DNA of 23,360 nt from Discostella pseudostelligera (GCA_036940085.1 JALLBK010000410.1:1-23360); one strand, 5' to 3'; positions 1-10,314 are shown, counted from the first letter of the stretch. The notes: generated by a model from the sequence alone, not told the origin. Translations and numbers: made by a program.

Positions 1-421
1 CACCACCCACCACAAACGAGAACAAACCACAACATCTCCTTCTTGATCGCGGAGCACGCCGCGGTGTCGGACGCTAGCATCTGCTCGCATGTATGCTATG
101 CACATTCCGCATCCGAATCGTCTTTCTGCCGTCTAACGTACCAGGAATCGTGTGTGACATTGTGATTGAGAGAGGGCCCATCTGAGATTGTCCAGCTTGC
201 TAATCCTACATGATATCTTACTTACCTCGAGAACTCAACTTAGATTGGCATCGGAATTTGTTGATGGATACAGAACAGCTTAGTGATTGTTTAACAAAAT
301 GCTCAGTGTCAATGAAGGTTGTACTATGCGTAGGAAGGGTAAGGAGCAGTCAAGAACGCGAACCCTAGATCTTCAAGCAAAGATGGTGGATCTTTCTTCT
401 TCCCGCCATTTTCTCCTCGAC

Positions 422-485
422 GACGTCATCACAACGTCATCACAACGTCATCACCACGTCGTCATGCCGACGTCATAATGACGTT
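422..485. promoter_or_regulatory. CRE-like cluster upstream of CPS
   Basis: Five exact hexamers lie within 62 bp: ACGTCA at 423-428, 434-439, 445-450 and 470-475, and TGACGT at 479-484. The first three sit in 11-bp direct repeats (GACGTCATCAC, AACGTCATCAC, AACGTCATCAC) starting at 422, 433 and 444, followed by a degenerate unit at 455-465. The last two boxes form an inverted pair, GACGTCATAATGACGTT (469-485). ACGTCA/TGACGT is the core bound by bZIP factors, and the same hexamers are known as CO2/cAMP-responsive elements in diatom carbonic anhydrase promoters. The cluster ends about 195 bp before the proposed CPS start. Regulatory function is inferred from motif and spacing only. Confidence 0.55.
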
Positions 486-496
486 GGCTTTTTCAA

Positions 497-516
497 ACCA
501 ATCATTTTTGGCGCGG
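497..516. promoter_or_regulatory. CCAAT box and E2F-like site upstream of CPS
   Basis: AACCAATC contains a CCAAT core at about 498-502. It is followed at 507-514 by TTTGGCGC, which matches the E2F consensus TTTSSCGC. They lie just after the CRE-like cluster and about 170 bp before the proposed CPS start. The rest of 1-680 shows no convincing gene; 1-421 holds no feature I can name. Role inferred from motif only. Confidence 0.3.
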
Positions 517-680
517 TGCATTTGCCGCCCGACAGACAATGCCAACAAACAGGACGGTGCATCGAAATTGATGGTTGTGTCATTCATTGCAAAACTCATT
601 CTTCGTCGATAGCCACTTTGGATTTGGACAACGGCGACCACTCATCATAGAAGCTATTGCTCCGCCAAATAAGGATCAAG

Positions 681-3600
681 ATGGATGGTGAAGGTTTCTT
701 CGCGTTGGAGAGTAGGGTGAGTTCTGGAGCTGAGCACTGTCATTGGACGACGTTCGACGCATGTGAATTTATGGCGACGGATAGATGATGGCGATGGTTG
801 TTGCTGATTGTTGTCCTCTCCGCTGAGCCAGTGTCATTGACTGAATGCGTAATTAACTCTCTCTATCAATCCTTCGCTATTTCAATCAAACCCATCCACT
901 TGCTGCGCGCTACCGCCTACGCCTACCGTCACATCACCCATCACATAAATGAACTCAGGGAGAAATCGCACACCTTCACCTTGCGGATGGTTCACCCCCA
1001 ATTGCCGGCCGATCCTTCGGCGCCCCCACCTCCTGCAGCGGCGAGGTAGTGTTCAACACCGGCATGGTGGGCTATCCCGAGGCCCTGACCGACCCGAGTT
1101 ATCGCGGTCAGATTCTCGTACTGACCTTCCCCCTCATTGGCAACTACGGTGTGCCCGATACCAGCATTACCGATGGCTATGACCTACCCAAGTTCTTTGA
1201 ATCTCGTGAAATTCACATCGCCGGTTTGGTCGTTAGTTCCTATTCCTGGGAACATTCCCATTGGGCGGCTCATAAAAGTTTGGCCACGTGGCTCAAGGAG
1301 AATGGTATTCCTGGAATTTATGGCGTGGATACACGAGCATTGACGATGAAGATTCGGGAGGTTGGTGCCTTGCTTGGAAATCTGGTCGTGGTGAGTGTGT
1401 GGAATGGTATCATTCAGTGTTAACGGAATGACATTATTTGTGTAGGATTGTTTAGTACTCATTCATCAACCTCATCATTCCATTTCGTTACCCCAGAATC
1501 CACCCCAATCCATCCCTCGATCACCCGACGAACTATTCTCCGACCCAAACAAGCGTAATCTCGTTGCTGAAGTTTCTACCAAAATCGTCACTACCTATGG
1601 CGCCGACAACACCCCACATATCGTTGCATACGATTGCGGAATGAAATTCAACATCATCCGTTTCTTAGTGGATACTCACAAAGTCAAGTTGACTGTAGTT
1701 CCATTTGACTACGATCTCGAGGCCAACGCGGCCAAGATTGAATGGGATGGGTTGTTCCTGAGCAACGGTCCCGGAGATCCAACCATGTGTCCCCAAACCA
1801 TTAAGAGCATTCAGTACGCATTGGAACTGGTGCCCCCCCGACCAATCTTTGGCATTTGCTTGGGCAATCAACTCCTAAGTCTCGCGGCGGGTGCCACGAC
1901 GTACAAGCTAAAGTACGGAAACCGGGGTATGAATCAGCCATGCATCGATTTACGCACCGGACGATGCTACATCACTCCCCAGAATCACGGCTTTGCTGTC
2001 GATTCGAATTCACTACCCAAACATTGGAAGCCACTCTTCATCAACGCCAACGATCTAACCAACGAGGGGATCATCCATACTGAGAAACCATTCTTCAGTG
2101 TACAATTCCACCCCGAGGCGAGTGGCGGTCCCTTGGATACATCATTCTTGTTTGACAAGTTTGTAGGGCATGTACGTAAAATCTCCCAACCACTGGTCCT
2201 ACAGGATGGATTGGCATATCAGAAGAAAACGTACAAAAAGGTCCTTTTGGTAGGAAGTGGTGGATTGAGTATCGGACAAGCGGGAGAGTTCGATTATTCG
2301 GGAAGTCAATGTATCAAGGCACTCAAAGAGGAGGGGATTGAGGTGATTCTCATCAATCCAAATATTGCCACGGTTCAAACCTCCACTGAAAAGAATGACG
2401 TGACTCCTGGAGCCGACAAGGTGTACTTCCTACCCATCCGTCCGCAGGTGGTGATGGAAATCATTCATAAGGAAAAGCCAGATGGTATCATTGTCAGCAT
2501 GGGAGGACAAACTGCCTTGAATGTAGGAGTGGAGCTGTGGAAGACTGGACAGCTTCAAAAAGCTGGTGTGGAGGTGTTGGGTACCCAAATCCCGGCGATT
2601 GAAGCGACCGAAGATCGTGAGATATTCAGCCAAAAGCTGGCCGAGATTGGTGAGACCATTGCTCTCTCGTACAGTGCCAACACTATCGATGAGGCATTGG
2701 AGGTTTCCAATAAGATTGGCTACCCTGTGCTAGTCCGCGCGGCGTTTGCTCTTGGAGGACTTGGGAGTGGGTTTGCAAGTAACGATGTTGAATTGAAAGA
2801 TTTGGCAGCGAAGGCATTCAGCGTCAGTAATAAAATCTTGATCGACCAGGATTTGAGAGGGTGGAAGGAGTTGGAGTATGAAGTTGTTAGGGATTCCAGC
2901 GACAACTGCATCACAGTTTGCAATGTGAGTATATTTATCAAGCAGAGGCGAAGCGTGATAGTGACAGAGACCAATGCCCAAATTCACTATTCCTGACCCC
3001 CTCTCCTTCTCTTTCTCGTCCGATAAGATGGAAAACTTTGATCCGCTCGGCGTTCATACTGGTGATTCCATCGTCGTCGCACCATCCCAAACTCTTTCCA
3101 ACAGTGAATACTTCATGCTTCGCAAGACAGCTCTTAAGGTAGTCCGCCACCTCGGTATTGTCGGTGAGTGTAACATTCAGTACGCTCTGAATCCTATGAG
3201 CGAAAAGTATTGTATCATCGAGGTCAATGCGCGTTTGTCAAGAAGTTCAGCATTGGCGAGCAAGGCTACTGGATATCCGTTGGCGTATGTCGCAACCAAG
3301 TTGTCGCTGGGAAAAGATTTGGTGAGCATTCGTAACTCCGTCACCAAAACTACCACAGCTTGCTTCGAGCCTAGCTTGGATTATTGCGTGTTGAAAATGC
3401 CACGTTGGGATATCAAGAAGTTCAACCGCGTGAGCAATAAGCTTGGAAGTTCTATGTTGAGTGTAGGAGAGGTTATGAGCATTGGGCGCACGTTTGAAGA
3501 GGTGATTCAAAAAGCATGTAGAATGGTCAACCCGGCCTTGGATGGGTTGGAAGGTTTGGGCTCTGGATTGACGAGTGATGAAACTCCTCTTGAGGAGCAG

Positions 3601-5897
3601 CTCTCTACACCCACAGATACTCGCCTGTTTGCGGTACAGCGTGCTCTCGAAGAAGGTTGGGGTGTGGATAAGGTTCATGAGTTGACGAAGATCGACAAGT
3701 GGTTCTTGAGCAAGTTGCAGAATATTGCGAGCATGAGGAATGCGTGTGTGAACTGTGGTAGCATTGACAAGCTGTTCGCAGAGAATGGAGCGGATAGGAT
3801 GAGGTCTCTCAAGATTGCTGGGTTTAGTGATCGTCAGGTGAGAAACACTGTCTATTTATATTTGCTTCGTACGTGGTCAACCAATGATTTAATGCGCTCC
3901 TTCTACTCGACTGGTTAGATTGCTCAATACACCAACCTCCTACCACTCCGAGATGGAGCTGACCATGTCCGTACCCTCCGAAACCGCTTTGGAGTCAAGC
4001 CCTGCGTCAAGCAGATTGACACCCTAGCGGCCGAATTCCCCGCCAATACTAACTACCTCTACATGACCTACTCTGGCGATCATGATGATGTCGCTGGGGG
4101 TTCTACTATTGACAACCCCGAAGGTGATTTATTGACCCCTAACAGCAAAGCTTTCAAAGCTCGTGTCCGCAGCGCGTCAGTGGCAGAGAAGCGTCAAAAT
4201 GAGTTGGCGGAGAAGAAGGAACGTGGTGTCATTGTACTCGGATGTGGGGCGTATTGCATCGGCTCCTCTGTTGAATTTGATTGGTGTGCCGTCTCAGCTG
4301 TACGTCAGTTGCGTAGGGATGGGTTCAAGAGTATCATCGTGAATTACAACCCTGAGACTGTGAGTACTGACTATGACGAGAGCGATCGTCTATACTTCGA
4401 AGAGATGAGTTTGGAACGTGTCCTTGACATTTACGAAAGGGAAGGGGCCGCAGGTGTAATGGTGTCGGTGGGAGGTCAAATTCCCAACAATCTTGCCGGA
4501 CCTTTGGCTGCAAATGGGGTGAACATTCTTGGTACCGCGGCCCGCGACATCGAACGTGCCGAAGATCGGCATCAATTCTCGGATATGTTAGACGATTTGG
4601 GAGTGAAGCAGCCTGCATGGTCGGTGCTAAGCTCAAATGATGAGGCAGCGGAGTTCGCTACAAAAGTTGGATACCCTGTCCTTGTCCGTCCCAGCTTCGT
4701 CCTTTCGGGTGCCGCTATGCGCGTCGCCAGTGACGAGTCTGAACTTCGCAACTTCCTGGGCTTGGCGGCCGTAGTTGCTGACGACAAACCCGTGGTCGTG
4801 ACCAAGTTCATTCTTGGTGCTAAGGAGATCGAGTTCGACGCTGTCGCTTCCGGCGGTAAGATATTGAATTATGCCATCGGTGAACATTTGGAGAATGCGG
4901 GTGTTCACAGCGGTGACGCCACAGTCATTCTGCCCGCGCAGAAGTTGTACGTGGGTACCATTAAACAAATCAAGAAGTATGCGGCTGTCATTGCACGAGC
5001 TCTTCACATTACCGGGCCGTTCAACATCCAATTCATGGCCACTGGTAATGATGTCATGGTAATCGAGTGTAACTTGCGGGCAAGTCGTACCTTCCCATTT
5101 GTGAGCAAGACATTCCATGTCAATTTCATTTCGTTGGCCACCCGAGCGATGTGCGGACTGAGCGTGCAGCCCTACAACATTTCTTTACTTGATATTGACT
5201 ACGTTTGCGTCAAGGTAGGTATTTATTTGTCATCGGTTTTCACTCTCTCAGACATTCCTTCGGATATCTCACTTTTCATTGGCATATTTATCAGGCCCCC
5301 ATGTTCTCCTTTACCCGTCTGCGTGGTGCCGACCCAACTCTGGGTGTTGAAATGTCTTCAACCGGTGAAGTAGCATGCTTTGGTGAGGATGTGTACGAGG
5401 CGTTCCTTCAATCGCTTCTGGCAACGGGATTCAAGCTTCCCAATAAAAGTTCATCCATCCTAATCTCCATAGCAAGCGACGCATTCCGTCATGAGTTTGC
5501 CGAATGTGCCGTGATCCTGACAAAGATGGGGTACACATTATGTGGCACGCCTGGTACTGCCAAATACTTTAAGGACAATTACCAGTTGGATCTCAAAAAG
5601 GTTAACAAGCCGGTAGATGCAGATGATGAAGCTTGTTGTCCTGAGAGCGGTACTCCCTCGGCTTTAACTGAAATTAAGGAGGGCCATGTTGATTTGGTGA
5701 TCAACATTAGTGACGGTACAACTCGTAGGGACGAAATTACCTCGGGCTATCACATCCGTCGCACTGCAGTTGACTTTGGAATTAGTCTTGTCACCAATGT
5801 GAAATGTGCTGTCTGGTTGGTGAAAGCGATGGAAGGAGGATGTGCTAACTTCAAGGCGAAGAGTATTTCTGAATTTTACAGTTTGCACAAGTACTGA
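681..5897 (+). CDS. CPS: Glutamine-dependent carbamoyl-phosphate synthase, monofunctional, six exons
   Basis: It makes carbamoyl phosphate from glutamine, bicarbonate and two ATP. Proposed exons: 681-716, 959-1390, 1497-2924, 3028-3837, 3919-5214 and 5295-5897, all joined in phase 0, giving about 1534 residues, the usual size of a fused glutaminase-synthetase. The class I glutaminase is intact: Cys277 in GICLGNQ, His361 and Glu363 in QFHPE. The first ATP-grasp half begins near residue 403 ([20 protein letters not shown]), the second near 1003 ([17 protein letters not shown]). An MGS-like allosteric domain covers about 1385-1520. No dihydroorotase or aspartate transcarbamylase follows, so it is not a CAD fusion. 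The C-terminal part ([24 protein letters not shown], final [11 protein letters not shown]) reads closer to urea-cycle CPS I/III than to CAD, but the Cys rules out the ammonia-only CPS I type. This fits the diatom urea-cycle enzyme; a pyrimidine role is not excluded. The 12-residue first exon was chosen because ATG at 681 leads to a GTGAGT donor and joins in frame; the N terminus remains provisional. Confidence 0.93.
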
Positions 5898-6089
5898 GAT
5901 TCGGGACTTCTGACATCGCACGTTGCATCTTCCCGGCATTACCTATCTGCTCTGAGGTCGGGGCTTCTTTTTCTCTTGTTGCATCTTAAATACACCTAGA
6001 TAAACTAAACGATACTTTTCCTATCGTATGCCCCTGAGTGTAGCCGTATTTGATTCAGTCAATTGTCAATTGGTTGCCCCTTAACGAAG
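5898..6089. other. Convergent 3' intergenic region
   Basis: This 192-bp gap separates the 3' ends of CPS (+) and the J-domain gene (-). It contains a small perfect hairpin, ACGATA (6009-6014) with TATCGT (6022-6027) around a pyrimidine-rich loop. No gene is seen. It presumably holds both 3' UTRs. Confidence 0.4.
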
Positions 6090-8180
6090 TCAGTTCTTGC
6101 TCCAAGCCGTTTCATCCTTGCTACACTGGACCATGATATCGCCAACCAAAATCATAGCCGCAGCTGCACGAAGCCTCCCAACTTCTCCAGCATACTCTGG
6201 TATTCTGTCATGGGTATTCAAACGAGTCTCGTCAATTTTGAGGTGGTGCATGTAATGATGCTTGTGCCGGCTAGGAGGAGGTGGTGGTGGTGGAGGAGGC
6301 GGCGGCAGATTATTCTGCCGCCAATCATCCACAGTAGGGGACTGTTGATGTCCACCCCACGAAGGAAAATTTGCATGCCAACTACCGCTTCCTTCCTCGT
6401 ATTCATGATAACGACGACGGCGAACATCATAGTCACCATCAGTCAAATTTGGTTCCTCCACAATCCTTCGGCAAGCCTGTCGTACTATTTGGTACAGTTC
6501 AATCTTTGATAGCTTCCACAACGCCTCTATCTGGTGTGCCGCTAGCAAAGCTTCATGCAACTTTAGCTTTTGACTGTGTTTCATCTCTCGATCTAACTTG
6601 TCGTCATGCCGAGGATGGACGTGAGAGCCAGCTGTGCAATCCGTCCCAGTTCGAAGATGTTCCTCCTCCATCTTATTGATCTTACGTTCCACCATGACTA
6701 ATTTACTACTTGCCAATGCCGCCAATGCATATTGCTTTACATCATACCACATGTCGATAGCTGTATCCACCACCACTTCAGGTTGGCTGCCAGTCTTCTT
6801 CTCAGGAGAATGTTGATGACGACGATGATGGTGGCGATGATGATGACGATGGTGATACTGGCGAGGCGAAGGTGAAGACCCAATAGTTCCTCTCCTTCTT
6901 AGTTTTCTCCTCAGTGCACGATGTCCCTCAGCCAAATACGCTCTACCAATACATCGTAATATCTGTGCTCCCAATGGACTATATTTGAGTGCATTGCATT
7001 CTTCATGGATGGTATCAATAAATTTTTCTTGTGATGTAGTACCCTCGATTATTGGACGGAGACGTTCGGTGATGGTGGTGGTTAGGTAGTTTATGCGTTG
7101 ACGATGATGATGTTGCGATTGTTCATTGTTCGATTGATGATGTTGTGATGGTGGTGGTGACGATGATTGGGTTGATGTATGCTCTGGTACGGTACTTGCT
7201 CCCGGATAGCCCATCAACTCCAGCAAACGACGATGCTCTTCCTCCTCCTTCTTTTCACTGGCAGCAGTAGAAGTGAAGGCGGTGGTAGGTGTAGCATCAG
7301 ACTGCTTTGAGATTGTGGATTGACGCAATAATCGAATAGCCACGTCGCACCCCCCCACCAATCCATATTTGTGATACAGCAGTCGGGTGCGATTGTCACT
7401 CAGTATTTCGTAGGCGTGTGAAATCTCTGCTAGTTTTTGACGAGCAAGCTCATCCTGTTCTTGACGAACTTCTCCATCATTGGTATGATCCACCGATTGT
7501 AGATTGTCGTCACCACTTGCAAGATTTGCATTGTTATGGTCTGCATTCCGTCGTTTTCTCGCAGCAGCAGCAGCCATTGCAGGAAGAATCTTATCAGGAT
7601 GATACATCCGACTCAATCGTCGCCATGCCTTCTTAATCTCATTTAGTGTTGCATTGGATGACACTCCTAGTATTTCGTAGAGACGACGATCGTGTGGTGG
7701 TTTGGAGTAGTACTGATGAAATAATAATGCATCGTCATCACCGTCGTCGCCATTACTGTTATTGTTGATTGATAATGATGACGACAGGAATTGAAGAAAT
7801 GATAATGTATCTCTACGAAGGTTGCGACTGGCAATGTTCTTTCGATGTGTTAACGAAGGAGGCGAAGATGGAGAGCTGGACGCGATGCCAGCACCAAAGC
7901 CGAAGCTACCGTCGCGGACACTACCACTACTTTTTGCAGCGACGCAAACGCCGGCATCCACTGAGAATAACACAATGACAACAATCACAACGAAGGGGAG
8001 GAGGACCAATGCTATGAAGAATGATGGATGCTTGATTTGCCTCATTGACATTGGATATCTGCTGCCTATCGGCCATCGCCACATGGCATGGGCCATGGTC
8101 GGTACTCGCGCTTGCTTTTGCGTTAATTTGGTGCGACGACCGACGCCTACACGTGGCATCGATAATTTGGCTGGAGACAT
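6090..8180 (-). CDS. J-domain (DnaJ-X type) co-chaperone with N-terminal signal anchor
   Basis: This 696-residue reading frame is a type III Hsp40. Residues 53-73 form a strongly hydrophobic segment after a basic stretch, so it probably enters the secretory system or stays membrane-anchored. The J domain runs from about 166 (RRLYEILGVSSNAT) to 272, with HPD at 194-196 (RMYHPDKI) and helix III in KLAEISHAYEILSD. About 45 residues rich in Ala, Asn and Asp are inserted after HPD, which is longer than the usual loop. The C-terminal half (SPLGAQILRCIGRAYLAEG; QIEALWKLSKIELYQIVRQA; GRLRAAAAMILVGDIM) resembles the DnaJ-X domain of yeast Caj1/Djp1 and plant relatives, interrupted by His-rich and poly-Pro tracts. 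ATG at 8180 lies inside a tandem repeat. ATG at 8051 (Met44) would give a more typical signal peptide and may be the true start. J domain is certain; X domain and start are less so. Confidence 0.85.
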   Translation of the reverse strand: MSPAKLSMPRVGVGRRTKLTQKQARVPTMAHAMWRWPIGSRYPMSMRQIKHPSFFIALVLLPFVVIVVIVLFSVDAGVCVAAKSSGSVRDGSFGFGAGIASSSPSSPPSLTHRKNIASRNLRRDTLSFLQFLSSSLSINNNSNGDDGDDDALLFHQYYSKPPHDRRLYEILGVSSNATLNEIKKAWRRLSRMYHPDKILPAMAAAAARKRRNADHNNANLASGDDNLQSVDHTNDGEVRQEQDELARQKLAEISHAYEILSDNRTRLLYHKYGLVGGCDVAIRLLRQSTISKQSDATPTTAFTSTAASEKKEEEEHRRLLELMGYPGASTVPEHTSTQSSSPPPSQHHQSNNEQSQHHHRQRINYLTTTITERLRPIIEGTTSQEKFIDTIHEECNALKYSPLGAQILRCIGRAYLAEGHRALRRKLRRRGTIGSSPSPRQYHHRHHHRHHHRRHQHSPEKKTGSQPEVVVDTAIDMWYDVKQYALAALASSKLVMVERKINKMEEEHLRTGTDCTAGSHVHPRHDDKLDREMKHSQKLKLHEALLAAHQIEALWKLSKIELYQIVRQACRRIVEEPNLTDGDYDVRRRRYHEYEEGSGSWHANFPSWGGHQQSPTVDDWRQNNLPPPPPPPPPPPSRHKHHYMHHLKIDETRLNTHDRIPEYAGEVGRLRAAAAMILVGDIMVQCSKDETAWSKN

Positions 8181-8279
8181 TGGCTCGACTGCAAATAATT
8201 CTTACACGTGGAATAGATTTGGCGGGAGACATGTTGACTCGACTGCATATTCTTACACTTGGAATAGATTTGGCGGGAG
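8163..8279. repeat. 51-52 bp tandem repeat with E2F-like boxes
   Basis: Two units and part of a third are visible. The conserved start TTTGGC(G/T)GGAG occurs at 8166-8176, 8218-8228 and 8269-8279, and the shared inner stretch includes CTCGACTGCA and ATTCTTACAC followed by GGAATAGA. Units differ by small indels (52 then 51 bp). The second and third copies carry TTTGGCGGGA, which matches an E2F-type site. The array covers the proposed first codons and immediate upstream DNA of the J-domain gene (-), so it may be promoter or 5' UTR rather than coding. Confidence 0.8.
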
Positions 8280-8437
8280 CTTGCCAGCTTGATTCAATCG
8301 ATCGACTCTCCACTCTCCATCAAATAATGTGACGGTTCCTGGAACTTGTCGATCCTCTGAAGTGATGATATGGTATCATGAAATACTTGGAATTAATAGA
8401 ATTAATGTATCCGTGTTGTCTTTCATTCGCAGTGAAT

Positions 8438-10285
8438 TCATATAAGTGCTGGATTTTTCCTCTTGTCATTTGCGCCACCCTTCTGTCCACTCTGTCCCTC
8501 GGCACGATGATGCAACTTGCGAGCCTTTTTCTCCCTAACTATGCCCTCCTCTTCATATTCCTTCTCATCATCAGGGTTGGACTTTCCACTCTTTCGCTTC
8601 TTGGATAATTGTTGTTCATTTCGACCATAACTGCCCCGACCACCACCAGTATGGAATAGTCCACCAACAATCCATCGATTCTTCACATACAAATCATTTG
8701 CCATCGTACCCGATTGTCGGACACGTAAACCTGCATAGGGGTTCTCTCCAAAGAAGGAGGTGACTAGATGGTCATCACTTTCATCCTCACAATTGGTTGC
8801 AGACGGGTGGTCTATCATTTCTAATACATCCCGCGACAGTGACTTTCCATCCACATACCCACCATCCAACAGATATTTAATATCCGCCAGCCCTTCCATT
8901 TCTGTATTGGTCGTAATTAAAAAGGGTATAGCTCCAGATGATGCACCGCTCGTTGTGGAAGCATATTGATATGCCGTTGCCGCAGAGAGAGCAGCGGACC
9001 AATCATAATCAGGACACGAGAAGCCAGGATTGAAAAATACAATCCCATCGGGGTAGGGAAGATATGGTTGATCTAGTCCACCGTATTTGCAACGATAGGT
9101 TTCCATCGTTAATAACGATGAGGAATCATTTGGAATGGGACCCTTTACAACATGACCCGCCGATGTTGATGATGATGATGATGCACCCTTTCCAGAATCA
9201 GGACAATCGGGCCCAATGAACACACATCGTATAGAAATGGATGATATCTCAAGTAGATTTTTGAGGTAGGTCGATAGATTTGTTGATGCCTCTGCGTAGG
9301 CATTCAATACTGGAATATCCTCCACATTATCATCATCTTTCTTCCGACGACTACTGCTACTCATGTCCCAACCCCACAATTCCGAATTGGTAGAGGCACC
9401 AACAATATGCAACACAAGTTCCCTTTTCTTTTGTCGTTGTCCTCCTCCTTCATCACCCCCTTCTTCTGATATCTGCTCCCTCCCCCGCTTTCCTGATGCA
9501 ACGGTTGCAGGAGATAGCGAAGACCGTTCACGTTTACCCCGTCGTTGTTGTTTCCTGTCCTCTGGTATTGGTGATCGTACATCAACATCGCATCGCAATC
9601 GACATGTTATAGCTTCCACAAACCAATCTGGTCCCTCCGATAGAATATTGAATAATGTAGCCGGGTAAGATTCACGCTCCGTTTGTATGCGATACATTGC
9701 TGCCTCTTTCTCTTTCAGACTACTGTTGCTAGTACTCTTTCTGCAATGACTTGTATTGTTCCTCTCATCGTTACTTTCACTTCCACAACTAGATGATGTA
9801 TTCTTCAAGATCTTCTTCTTCTTATCCTGTCTGGCTTCATCCACACCAAATAATTCATCTTCGGCATCTTCATCATCATTGCATAAACGCAGCAATGAAC
9901 ACACTACTGGTGAATGACCATCTCCGTCATCACCATCACCACCACCAATACAATCATCATTGTACCCTCCCAGCAAAGAAGACTGTGGTATAGGCTTCGA
10001 ATCATTATTTCGACAAGCCTTTGAGCAATATTTGACTCGATGACATCCCTTGCATGTTACTGTTGTCGTATTGTTGTCCGCAAAGTGGAGTCCACAAGTT
10101 AGGCAATGGCTGAAGCCAAGACGGACATCGCCATCAACACCATCATCATCGTCGTCGTCATGATTGATAGTATCGTTGGCACCACTGCCACTTTCCAAGG
10201 CCCTGATGATGCCTGGATGGGACATGAGACGTGTCGATTGTTCGGGTAGGGCATTGCCCAGTCCTAGGGAGACTAGGAGGTCCAT
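8438..10285 (-). CDS. MYND zinc-finger protein with Mss51-like C-terminal domain
   Basis: A 615-residue protein read in one exon. The MYND finger covers about residues 61-135: Cys61/Cys64 (CLTC), Cys78/Cys81 (CKGC), Cys87/Cys91 (YCSKAC), then His124, Cys129 and Cys135 after a Gly/Asp-rich insertion, so the last pair is more widely spaced than usual. A linker of Ser, Asn and charged residues follows. From about residue 290 the sequence (LVLHIVGASTNSELWGWD; IRCVFIGPDC; DGIVFFNPGFSC; PFLITTNTEMEGLAD; NPYAGLRVRQSG) matches the layout of the C-terminal domain found in yeast Mss51 and many MYND proteins. The C-terminal tail is Lys/Arg-rich and could be a nuclear signal. The start at 10285 sits in a good context (CACCATGG). 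MYND fingers usually bind protein partners; the specific role here is unknown. Confidence 0.85.
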   Translation of the reverse strand: MDLLVSLGLGNALPEQSTRLMSHPGIIRALESGSGANDTINHDDDDDDGVDGDVRLGFSHCLTCGLHFADNNTTTVTCKGCHRVKYCSKACRNNDSKPIPQSSLLGGYNDDCIGGGDGDDGDGHSPVVCSLLRLCNDDEDAEDELFGVDEARQDKKKKILKNTSSSCGSESNDERNNTSHCRKSTSNSSLKEKEAAMYRIQTERESYPATLFNILSEGPDWFVEAITCRLRCDVDVRSPIPEDRKQQRRGKRERSSLSPATVASGKRGREQISEEGGDEGGGQRQKKRELVLHIVGASTNSELWGWDMSSSSRRKKDDDNVEDIPVLNAYAEASTNLSTYLKNLLEISSISIRCVFIGPDCPDSGKGASSSSSTSAGHVVKGPIPNDSSSLLTMETYRCKYGGLDQPYLPYPDGIVFFNPGFSCPDYDWSAALSAATAYQYASTTSGASSGAIPFLITTNTEMEGLADIKYLLDGGYVDGKSLSRDVLEMIDHPSATNCEDESDDHLVTSFFGENPYAGLRVRQSGTMANDLYVKNRWIVGGLFHTGGGRGSYGRNEQQLSKKRKSGKSNPDDEKEYEEEGIVREKKARKLHHRAEGQSGQKGGANDKRKNPALI

Positions 10286-10314
10286 GGTGACGGTAACTTA
10301 GGATAGTGATCAGT

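Noticed and set aside
220..226. Minus-strand splice donor consensus GAG/GTAAGT with a possible gene running off the left edge
   Set aside because: The flanking minus-strand frames are short and show no family features, and no ATG exon leads into the donor. Kept only as a hint of a 5' UTR intron.
287..478. 63-residue open frame on the plus strand
   Set aside because: Its end is the CRE-like repeat and its composition is not protein-like. It is more likely promoter DNA.
7822..8292. Plus-strand open frame with a repeated peptide (SYTWNRFGG)
   Set aside because: It is antisense to the J-domain gene, and the repeat in the peptide is only the DNA tandem repeat read on the other strand.
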